Below are positions 1 to 5,399 of a stretch of 10,778 bases of DNA, in pieces (position 1 is the stretch's first letter; each line of letters starts with the position of its first letter). The notes beneath the pieces were generated by a model. It saw only the letters and a program-made list of their open reading frames with translations. It ran no database searches and was not told the DNA's origin. A program made the position numbers and the translations under genes. Source of the DNA: Marmoricola sp. (lineage in GTDB: Bacteria; Actinomycetota; Actinomycetes; Propionibacteriales; Nocardioidaceae); the NCBI GenBank assembly GCA_030151765.1, contig JASLCW010000118.1, positions 1 through 10,778 of the forward strand. The letters are read 5' to 3'.

Positions 1-54
1 ATCACAGCCACGTCTCGCGTACCGAAGGTTCTCGCGGACAAGAAGCTTGAGTAG
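1..54 (+). CDS. Possible 3' end of an unidentified gene (partial)
   Basis: Frame 1 of the plus strand is open from the window edge for 17 codons and ends at TAG (52-54). The encoded tail, ITATSRVPKVLADKKLE, is lysine-rich and protein-like but too short to identify. If real, the gene converges on the PolDom gene with only two bases between the stop codons, a packing common in phages and compact islands. A short open frame at an edge can easily arise by chance, so this is a weak call. Confidence 0.3.
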   Translation: MTATSRVPKVLADKKLE

Positions 55-56
55 CG

Positions 57-1139
57 CTACTTGTCGATCCGGTTGCCGTCTGCATCCCAGTGCTCTGCCA
101 CCTTCTTGGAAGGCTGCACCCGCGGAGGCTCACCAGGCTGCTTGGGATAGTCGGGCGGGAAGTTCAGCTCGCCGCCCTCATGCTCCTCCCAGAGCCTCAG
201 GAGAGGCTCAAGCGAGAACGCCTCGGCGTCCATGCCCTCCCACGGGTCGCCGTCCTTGAGGTAGTCCGGCACCGTGACGAGGTTGTAGTCCTGCGGACGC
301 TCGATGGAGGCCAAGTGCTCCCACGCCATCGGCGTGCTCACGGGCGCTCCTGGCCTTGCCCGCAGTGACCATGCTCCAGCCACAGTTCGGTCCCTGAGGT
401 TCTGGTTGTAGTCGAGGAAGATCGACCCAGAAGGACGCTGTTCTTTCCACCAGTTCGTGGTCACGCCGCTGTCTCGGCGCTCCAGTTCGCGGCCTAGCCC
501 AATGGCCGCGTGCCTCACGTCGTCGAAGGTGTAGCGAGGCTCGATCCGAACGTAGACGTGGATGCCTCGGTTGCCGCTGGTCTTCGCATAGCCACGGAGC
601 CCGAGCTCTTCGAGCAACTCTTTCGTCACCGCAGCAACTCTCTGAGCGTCGGCGAAGGTCGCGCCCTCTTGCGGATCCAGATCGATGCGTAGCTCGTCGG
701 GGTGGTCCACGTCGGCCCGGCGCACTGGCCACGGGTGGAAGGTCAGCGTTCCCATCTGTGCGGCCCACACGAAGTCTGCGGGCTCCTTCGGACAGAGCTC
801 TTCAGCAGTACGCCCGCTGGGGAACGCGATCTCGACCGTCTCGATGTAGTCGGGCGCTCCCTTCGGCAATCGCTTCTGATAGAAACCGTCGCCATCACGG
901 TCTTGAGGCCCGAGCGCGAGGCGCATTCCCTCTCGCCAGCCGTCGGGCCACCGCTCCATCGCCGTGGGTCGTTCCCCCAGGGCCCGCACCAGAGGCTCAC
1001 CAACGGCCGCGAAGTAGCGGCACACCTCCAGCTTGGTGATGGCAGGCGTTAGATCGGTGGCTTCAAAGACCACGCGGTCAGGGCTGGAGACCCGAACTAC
1101 ACGATCGCCAACCTGCAGGTGCTCTGCCGCAGTTGCCAT
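57..1139 (-). CDS. LigD-type DNA primase/polymerase (PolDom), complete, stand-alone
   Basis: A 360-residue archaeo-eukaryotic primase-superfamily polymerase of the LigD PolDom type. It resembles the stand-alone actinobacterial PolD/Prim-Pol proteins, which fill gaps and add (ribo)nucleotides at broken ends during non-homologous end joining and repair. The metal-binding DLDP motif is at residues 153-156 (D153, D155), the nucleotide-binding SGNRGIHVYVRI at 188-199 (H194), and the third acidic residue is D243 in FLDYNQ. The conserved RTVAGAWSLRARPGAPVSTP block follows at about 251-270. No ligase or nuclease domain is fused. The chosen ATG (1139) overlaps the TGA of the DUF4304 gene (TGATG) and has GAGGAA (1146-1151) at good spacing; a TTG one codon earlier is less likely. 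GC is lower than in the resident copy at 2472-3206, with which it is about two-thirds identical by eye. All catalytic positions are present, so it is probably active. Confidence 0.93.
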   Translation of the reverse strand: MATAAEHLQVGDRVVRVSSPDRVVFEATDLTPAITKLEVCRYFAAVGEPLVRALGERPTAMERWPDGWREGMRLALGPQDRDGDGFYQKRLPKGAPDYIETVEIAFPSGRTAEELCPKEPADFVWAAQMGTLTFHPWPVRRADVDHPDELRIDLDPQEGATFADAQRVAAVTKELLEELGLRGYAKTSGNRGIHVYVRIEPRYTFDDVRHAAIGLGRELERRDSGVTTNWWKEQRPSGSIFLDYNQNLRDRTVAGAWSLRARPGAPVSTPMAWEHLASIERPQDYNLVTVPDYLKDGDPWEGMDAEAFSLEPLLRLWEEHEGGELNFPPDYPKQPGEPPRVQPSKKVAEHWDADGNRIDK

Positions 1140-1795
1140 CAATTGTTCCTCACTGCTTGCTGTCGAACCCAGCGGTCGAAGCGTTCGGCATGCTCCTTCT
1201 GACGTTCAACTACGCCGTCAAGCGCCCTCGCCAACGCGTCGTTCAACGGGCCAGAATCGCCGCCGTCCATGAGCAGCAAGGCCTCAGCCCTCGCGAAGAA
1301 GACAGCGTGGTGGTCGCGTTTCATCCAGCCCAGGTGGCCAGCCCGAACTTGCCGCAGCATCTCGTCTCTCGACAGCAGTCTGTCCAGAACGGGCCACCCG
1401 GCCTCCGCGAGCTGAACCTTCATATCCGCAGCAGCCTGATTGGCCGAGGACTGGTCGCTGACCTCCCACCATCCATCAACGTCGACTGGCGTTCCCTTGG
1501 GGTGAAGCAGCTCGCGGTAGAGACCAAGTGTCTCGTTCACCGCCTTAGGCATCCCGGGCCCCAGATGCTCCGCTGACCACCTCAACCAGGGCTCAGGGGC
1601 AACCGCAACGTTGATGACGCACCTCAGCTGGTCGCGCGTGCTGAACGACGACGATTGGACATTGACGACGGCCCAGTCGCCGTCGTCGGTGCCCTTTCGC
1701 CATGTCGGGGCGGAGCCCTTGAAGCCCTGCTCCCGAAGCGCGGGAAGAAGGGCCTCCCTGACAGCAGCCTTCAGAGCTTCCTGAGCGGTGCTCAC
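1139..1795 (-). CDS. DUF4304 family protein
   Basis: A 218-residue protein assigned to DUF4304 from the family pattern near the N-terminus: a helix (ALKAAVREALLPALREQGF), then FKGSAPTWRK (about 24-33), then a VNVQSSSFST strand (about 43-52). The biochemical function of the family is unknown. No signal peptide or membrane segment is seen; the C-terminal third is helical and charged, suggesting a soluble cytoplasmic protein. The frame is open further upstream to 1864, but GTG at 1795 is preferred: it overlaps the previous gene's stop as GTGA and follows a GGAAGG Shine-Dalgarno sequence (1802-1807) with a 6-nt spacer. Its own stop overlaps the PolDom ATG as TGATG. This double coupling implies that the three products are made together. 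Any role in DNA repair or defence is only inference from this position. Confidence 0.82.
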   Translation of the reverse strand: MSTAQEALKAAVREALLPALREQGFKGSAPTWRKGTDDGDWAVVNVQSSSFSTRDQLRCVINVAVAPEPWLRWSAEHLGPGMPKAVNETLGLYRELLHPKGTPVDVDGWWEVSDQSSANQAAADMKVQLAEAGWPVLDRLLSRDEMLRQVRAGHLGWMKRDHHAVFFARAEALLLMDGGDSGPLNDALARALDGVVERQKEHAERFDRWVRQQAVRNN

Positions 1796-2325
1796 GACCG
1801 ACCTTCCGACAACGGAATCTTCGCGTCTGGGCCACTGCCGCTCTCGACGACGAACGGCGACCACCCGTCAACAAGAACCGTCACCTCAAGCGCGGAGAAC
1901 ACAAGGCGCACGTTGTGCCCGTTGGTCTCCATCACAGCCTCGAACATCGGGATGCCGAGTCGCTTGCTCCACTCTGCGGCCTCACGTGAGTTACCGACCA
2001 GACGGAAGCCTGGGTACAGCGCCTGACACTTGACGCCCCAGACGTAGCCATCGACGTCGACGCCGGTCTCATAGTCGGTCAGGCGGTCGTCCAAGGACTT
2101 CGGCCACACGTCATCGCGCACAGCGGTAGTCGCCGACGCCCTTACGCAGTGCCGGAATCGGTAGAGGCGATGGTCGGGTTTGATGCCTGTACTGGGAGCG
2201 GCCGCCGCATAGATGACCACGTCGTAGTCACGCATGAAGTCGGCGTAGCCGTGGAACAAGACTGCTTGGTCGAAGACCTCATCGAAGGCTCCGGCGATCT
2301 CGGCAGCACTGTCGTGGATGGTCAC
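1792..2325 (-). CDS. Conserved protein of unknown function (possibly YxiG-like)
   Basis: A 177-residue protein with typical actinobacterial coding character. Its core has phrases such as DEVFDQAVLFHGYADFMRDY (about 15-34), SLDDRLTDYETGVDVDGYVW (about 77-96) and a C-terminal VRLVFSALEV strand. From memory of similar actinobacterial proteins this resembles the group annotated YxiG-like, but I cannot confirm that, and the function is unknown. It is tryptophan- and tyrosine-rich, acidic, and has no signal or membrane segment. The GTG start (2325) is chosen because GGGAGG (2331-2336) lies 5 nt upstream and the GTG overlaps the TGA of the chimeric PolDom frame. The frame is also open upstream: an ATG at 2433 would give 213 residues but lacks a ribosome binding site. 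The codons between 2325 and about 2400 also look coding, so the longer start stays possible. Its stop overlaps the DUF4304 start as GTGA. Confidence 0.72.
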   Translation of the reverse strand: MTIHDSAAEIAGAFDEVFDQAVLFHGYADFMRDYDVVIYAAAAPSTGIKPDHRLYRFRHCVRASATTAVRDDVWPKSLDDRLTDYETGVDVDGYVWGVKCQALYPGFRLVGNSREAAEWSKRLGIPMFEAVMETNGHNVRLVFSALEVTVLVDGWSPFVVESGSGPDAKIPLSEGRS

Positions 2326-2471
2326 CACAACCTCCCTGCCCTTGGCGATCGCTTGCAGGTCGAAGTATGCGACGTACTCCCCCGCCTCGAAGGGGAAAGC
2401 CCTCGTCTGACGACTCGCGCCTGGAAGGAGCATCGGGGATGCGCGTGTTGGTTCGAACGCAGTTGCTTCTG
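2326..2471. other. Junction segment between the resident PolDom gene and the first acquired gene
   Basis: About 146 bases of foreign-looking DNA between the last resident codon (Q246 of the broken PolDom) and the preferred GTG start at 2325. On the minus strand two frames are open through it: the PolDom frame, adding 48 unrelated residues, and the frame of the YxiG-like gene. It contains an 8-bp palindrome, GTTCGAAC, at 2451-2458. No -35/-10 pair was recognised on the minus strand, so the acquired genes may depend on read-through from upstream. It may also hold the remnant of a gene that preceded the YxiG-like gene in the donor. Confidence 0.45.
2331..2336 (-). promoter_or_regulatory. Shine-Dalgarno sequence deciding the start of the YxiG-like gene
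   Basis: GGGAGG on the minus strand, 5 nt before GTG (2325-2323). It supports the short form of the gene and re-initiation after the chimeric PolDom frame, whose TGA is at 2324-2322. Confidence 0.5.
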
Positions 2472-3233
2472 ATTGAAGTCCACGAAGATCCGCTCGCCGC
2501 GCTCCTCCTTCCACCAGGCCGTCGTGACGCCCTCGTCGCGCTTCTCCAGCTCGCGGCCGAAGCCGATCGCGGCATGGCGGAGCTCCTCGAAGGTCCACCG
2601 CGGCTCGATGCGCGCGAAGACGTGCACCCCGCGATTGCCGCTGGTCTTCACGAAGGGCCGAATGCCCAGCTCCTCGAAGAGTTCCTTGGCGATGCCGGCG
2701 ACCCGTACGGCGTCGGTGAAGGTCGTGCCCGGTTGCGGATCCAGGTCGATCCGGATCTCGTCGGGGTGGTCGACATCGCTGCGTCGTACCGGCCAGGGGT
2801 GGAAGGTCAGCGTGCCCATGTGCGCGCACCAGACGGGTACCGCGACCTCCGTCGGGCAGACCTCGTCGGCGGTGCGGCCCGACGGGAAGGTGACCTTGAC
2901 GGTCTCCAGATAGTCGGGCGCCCCCTTGGGTACCCGCTTCTGGTAGAAGGCGTCCGCGTCCTTGTCGAAGGGTCCCGTGGCCAGGCGCATCCCCGGCCGC
3001 ACTCCCTTGGTCCAGCGCTCCATCGCGGTCGGCCGCTCCCGCAGCGCCCGCATCAGCCCGTCGTCGACGGAGGCGAAGAACTCGGCCACCTGCAGCTTCG
3101 TCGCCGCCGGGGTGCGCTCGGTCGCCTCGTAGATCACCCGGTCGGGGCTGGAGACCCTGACCTCGCGTCCACCGGCGTCGACAACGGCCGCTGCATCCTT
3201 CGCCATGCGCTCACCGTAGCGAGGGGCACCGAC

Positions 3234-4190
3234 TCACGCCTTCTTGAGCCGCCCGATCACGCCGTCGATGTCGGCCTGCAGCATCTCGCGGCGTACGAAG
3301 TGGGCACCGGGGAGCTCGTGCCACTCGTGCGGGATGCCGCGGGAGGCGAGGATCGACCGGAACTCGCGCTGGCCGTTGCGGACCGGCGTCTCGTTGACGT
3401 CCTCGTCGAGGCCGCAGACCAGGAAGATGCGCTTGTTGAGATAGCTGTTGATCCGTTCCACCGGGTTGTCCGCGGTGACCCGGCCCTGGTCCCAGAAGGG
3501 CGCGCCGTAGACGGTGCCGCCGTTGAGGTCGACCATCGAGCTGGTGTTCGCCCAGTGCACGACGACGCCACCGTCACGCCGCAGGCTGGCCGGGCCCGAG
3601 TGGGCGCTCACCGAGGCGAAGTGGCCGTAGTACTTGGCGGCGTACTTGAGCGCGCCGAAGCCGCCCATCGAGAAGCCGGAGACCGCGCGGCCGTCGTACT
3701 CGGCGTAGGTGCGGAAGTTCGCGTCGACCCACGGGATCAGCTGGTTGATGTGGAAGCTCTCCCAGTTGTGCGGCCCGTTGAAGCTGGTCACCGGGTTGGA
3801 GTACCAGCCGGCGGTGCCGCCGTCGGGCATGACCACGATCAACTGGCGGCCGGCGGTGAGGCCGCGGATGTCGTCCTCCATGTCGAACTTCCGGAAGTCC
3901 TGGGCACCGCCGTGCAGCAGGTAGAGCACCGGATAGCGCCGCGTCGGGTTGGCGTAGTAGCCGTCCGGGAGCAGCACGTTGACGCCCGGCTGCCAGCTGA
4001 TCTGGCTGGTTGCGAAGCGGAAGTAGTTCATCCGGTCGAAGACGGCCTGGTCGGTGATGGTCAGGCCGAATCCGTTGCCGGCCGCCGACGCGCGGCCGCT
4101 GATGCCGAGCGATCCGGCGGCGCCCAGGGCGACGGCTCCCCCGGCGAGCTTGAGAAGTGAACGACGGTCGAATGTCCCGGCGACGGTCAT
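3234..4190 (-). CDS. Tat-exported alpha/beta-hydrolase esterase (Esterase D / antigen 85-like fold)
   Basis: A 318-residue predicted secreted esterase of the PF00756 type, the family that includes feruloyl esterases, S-formylglutathione hydrolase and the antigen 85 mycolyltransferases. A twin-arginine signal is clear: DRRSLLK at 8-14, an alanine/glycine-rich hydrophobic stretch, and a likely cleavage after RASA (about residue 36). The mature part has VLYLLHGG (88-95, oxyanion-hole region), the nucleophile elbow GFSMGG (S174), a probable acid near D262 in CGLDEDVNE, and the catalytic H297 in GAHFV. The frame opens at 4265, but ATG 4190 is chosen because GGAGGA (4195-4200) sits 6 nt upstream and it places the Tat motif properly. 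The substrate cannot be told from sequence; a mycolyltransferase role is unlikely without other mycolate genes. Transcription probably starts at the operator-controlled promoter at 4236-4265. Confidence 0.88.
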   Translation of the reverse strand: MTVAGTFDRRSLLKLAGGAVALGAAGSLGISGRASAAGNGFGLTITDQAVFDRMNYFRFATSQISWQPGVNVLLPDGYYANPTRRYPVLYLLHGGAQDFRKFDMEDDIRGLTAGRQLIVVMPDGGTAGWYSNPVTSFNGPHNWESFHINQLIPWVDANFRTYAEYDGRAVSGFSMGGFGALKYAAKYYGHFASVSAHSGPASLRRDGGVVVHWANTSSMVDLNGGTVYGAPFWDQGRVTADNPVERINSYLNKRIFLVCGLDEDVNETPVRNGQREFRSILASRGIPHEWHELPGAHFVRREMLQADIDGVIGRLKKA

Positions 4191-4224
4191 GGCTTCCTCC
4201 AGGTGGTGGGTGTGAGTCAGCAGA

Positions 4225-4243
4225 TCGATACCGGCAGTATCGA
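4225..4243. promoter_or_regulatory. 19-bp palindromic operator, TetR type
   Basis: TCGATACCGGCAGTATCGA is a perfect inverted repeat with 7-bp arms and a 5-nt centre. It lies between the divergent esterase and msrB genes and covers the esterase -10 hexamer, where a bound repressor would block initiation. Size and symmetry fit TetR-family operators. No regulator gene is present in the window, so the binding protein is unknown. Confidence 0.65.
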
Positions 4244-4265
4244 AATGCCGATGCTCTTTTGTCAA
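4236..4265 (-). promoter_or_regulatory. Esterase promoter (-35 TTGACA, -10 GATACT)
   Basis: On the minus strand TTGACA (4260-4265) is followed after 18 bp by GATACT (4236-4241), a near-consensus vegetative promoter. The predicted start would give a leader of roughly 35-40 nt containing the GGAGGA ribosome binding site. The -10 lies inside the 19-bp palindrome. The downstream genes on this strand down to position 57 have no other obvious promoter. Confidence 0.65.
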
Positions 4266-4276
4266 CCACTTCTGAG

Positions 4277-4282
4277 TACCTT
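4277..4282 (+). promoter_or_regulatory. -10 element for a probable leaderless msrB transcript
   Basis: TACCTT fits TANNNT and ends exactly 6 nt before the A of the msrB ATG (4289), placing the transcription start on or next to the start codon. No Shine-Dalgarno sequence precedes this ATG. This arrangement is typical of leaderless actinobacterial mRNAs. No good -35 was seen. Confidence 0.5.
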
Positions 4283-4288
4283 TGTGGC

Positions 4289-4690
4289 ATGGGTTACCAG
4301 GTCGAGAAGTCCGATGCCGAATGGCGTGAGCAGCTCTCCCCCACCGAGTACGCCGTCCTCCGCCAGGCAGGCACCGAGCCCGCCTTCACCGGCGAGTACA
4401 CCGACACCGAGACCACCGGCGTCTACCACTGCCGCGCCTGCGATGCCGCCCTCTTCGAGTCGGACACCAAGTTCCACTCCCACTGCGGCTGGCCGTCCTT
4501 CTTCAAGCCGATGGTCGACACGATCGAATACATCGAGGACACGTCGTACGGCATGAAGCGCGTGGAGGTGCGCTGCGCCAACTGCGGCTCGCACCTCGGC
4601 CACGTCTTCGAAGGCGAGGGCTACGACACCCCCACCGACCAGCGCTACTGCATCAACAGCATCTCGCTGAAGCTGGAGCCGCAGGCCTGA
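4289..4690 (+). CDS. msrB: Peptide-methionine (R)-S-oxide reductase MsrB
   Basis: A 133-residue cytoplasmic enzyme that reduces the R form of methionine sulfoxide in proteins, normally using thioredoxin. The whole SelR domain is present: zinc ligands in CRAC (C48, C51) and CANC (C96, C99), HCGWPSFF at 65-72, GSHLGHVF at 100-107, and the catalytic cysteine C121 in RYCINS. C66 in HCGWP could serve as the resolving cysteine. The length is usual for single-domain MsrB; no MsrA domain is fused. The frame opens further upstream at 4157, but the ATG at 4289 is chosen because the conserved protein begins there and the extra codons would overlap the divergent esterase gene and its promoter. Translation is probably leaderless. 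Confidence 0.96.
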   Translation: MGYQVEKSDAEWREQLSPTEYAVLRQAGTEPAFTGEYTDTETTGVYHCRACDAALFESDTKFHSHCGWPSFFKPMVDTIEYIEDTSYGMKRVEVRCANCGSHLGHVFEGEGYDTPTDQRYCINSISLKLEPQA

Positions 4691-4705
4691 GGCAACCGGC
4701 TCAGG
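4686..4705. terminator. Small hairpin between the convergent msrB and chdC stops
   Basis: CCTGAG (4686-4691) and CTCAGG (4700-4705) form a 6-bp stem with an 8-nt loop, covering both stop codons, which are only 10 bp apart. No T-run follows on either strand, so it is at best a weak bidirectional terminator. Confidence 0.25.
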
Positions 4706-5399
4706 GCAGCAGGTCGAGCAGCTCGCTCACGTCGCGACGACGGCCGGTGTAGAAGGGGATCTCCTCGCGCACGTGCCGGCGGGTCTCGGAGCCGCGCAGG
4801 TGCCTCATCAGGTCGACGATGCGGTCCAGCTGGTCGGCCTCGAAGGCGAGCAGCCACTCGTAGTCACCGAGTGCGAACGAGGCCACCGTGTTGGCCCGGA
4901 CATCCGGGTACTCGCGGGCCATTTTGCCGTGCTCGGCAAGCAGCGCACGGCGCTCGGAGTCCTCGAGCAGGTACCACTCGTAGGAGCGCACGAAGGGGTA
5001 GACGCAGACATAGTCGCGGGAGACCTCGTCGGCCAGGAAGGCCGGGATGTGGCTCTTGTTGAACTCCGCCGGACGGTGCAGCGCGACCTGCGACCACACC
5101 GGGGCGAGCCGTCGCCCGAAGGCGGTACGACGCATCCGGTTGTACGCCGACTGCACGCCCTCGATCGTCTCCGCGTGCCACCAGAACATGACATCGGCGT
5201 CCGCGCGCAGCCCGCTGACGTCGTAGACACCGCGCGTGGTGATGTCCTCCTCGGCAAGCTCCTCGAGGAGCGCCTGCACCTCTTTCGCCTCGGTCGCCCG
5301 ATCGCCGTCACCGAGCTCATCCCGCAGCTTGAAGACCGACCACATGGTGTAGCGGATGGTCTCGTTCAGTTCCTTTGCGCGACGGGCCGTTGTACTCAT
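4701..5399 (-). CDS. chdC: Coproheme decarboxylase ChdC (HemQ)
   Basis: A 232-residue member of the chlorite dismutase-like family. In Gram-positive bacteria this enzyme makes heme b from iron-coproporphyrin III (coproheme) by two peroxide-dependent decarboxylations, the last step of the coproporphyrin-dependent pathway. The actinobacterial form is recognisable from TIRYTMWSVFKL (14-25), the catalytic tyrosine region VYPFVRSYEWYLL (Y134 within 133-145), the probable proximal heme histidine H157 in LAEHGKMARE, and FALGDYEWLLAFEAD (175-189). It has no chlorite-dismutase role by context. The ATG overlaps the cgoX stop as ATGA, so the two are translationally coupled. The gene ends 10 bp from msrB, tail to tail. 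Confidence 0.95.
   Translation of the reverse strand: MSTTARRAKELNETIRYTMWSVFKLRDELGDGDRATEAKEVQALLEELAEEDITTRGVYDVSGLRADADVMFWWHAETIEGVQSAYNRMRRTAFGRRLAPVWSQVALHRPAEFNKSHIPAFLADEVSRDYVCVYPFVRSYEWYLLEDSERRALLAEHGKMAREYPDVRANTVASFALGDYEWLLAFEADQLDRIVDLMRHLRGSETRRHVREEIPFYTGRRRDVSELLDLLP

Larger units (their letters stand above)
1..2471. other. Probable horizontally acquired segment interrupting a resident PolDom gene
   Basis: This stretch has visibly lower GC than its right-hand neighbour: 36/60 at 61-120 and 37/60 at 2041-2100, against 42/60 at 2581-2640. It carries three tightly coupled minus-strand genes. Its right boundary is placed at about 2470, where the resident PolDom reading frame stops matching its homologue at codon 246. 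The left boundary lies outside the window. No integrase, transposase, terminal repeat or tRNA is visible, so the way it arrived is unknown; integrase-mediated insertion, illegitimate (end-joining) capture and homologous exchange are all possible. Confidence 0.55.
2322..3206 (-). pseudogene. Resident LigD-type polymerase (PolDom) gene, truncated by foreign DNA
   Basis: The ATG at 3206 opens a high-GC PolDom frame. Residues 1-246 align with the complete copy at 57-1139: SSPDRVIYEAT near the N-terminus, DLDP (D154, D156), SGNRGVHVFARIEP, and the third acidic residue D243 in FVDFNQ. After Q246 the match stops abruptly and 48 unrelated residues follow to TGA at 2324-2322. Lost is the conserved C-terminal part, including the RT...SLRARPGAPVSTP block and the last roughly 110 residues, so the product is probably inactive or unstable even though its three metal-ligand aspartates remain. 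In both copies the FNQ/YNQ glutamine is residue 246, so the breakpoint is well defined. The gene begins 27 bp after the esterase stop and is probably cotranscribed with it. The missing 3' part may lie beyond the left edge of the window. Confidence 0.85.

Noticed and set aside
57..1139. A full LigD (polymerase-ligase-nuclease) protein.
   Set aside because: Only the polymerase domain is present; there is no ligase KxDG motif and the protein ends at residue 360.
2440..2465. GTTCGAACC near the junction as a tRNA T-loop, which would indicate a tRNA attachment site.
   Set aside because: The flanking bases do not form the 5-bp T stem on either strand, and no acceptor stem or anticodon arm is nearby.
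2434..2829. Upstream extension of the YxiG-like frame into the resident PolDom gene.
   Set aside because: In this part the frame is out of register with the real PolDom frame, and the product is arginine-rich noise up to the junction.
2367..4160. A 597-codon plus-strand open frame running through the PolDom fragment and esterase.
   Set aside because: It is antisense to two genes with clear family motifs, crosses the junction, and is Arg/Ala/Val/Gly-rich as expected of a chance frame in high-GC DNA.
4289..4690. MsrB as selenoprotein or MsrA-MsrB fusion.
   Set aside because: The catalytic position is an ordinary cysteine codon (C121) and the protein is only 133 residues with a single SelR domain.
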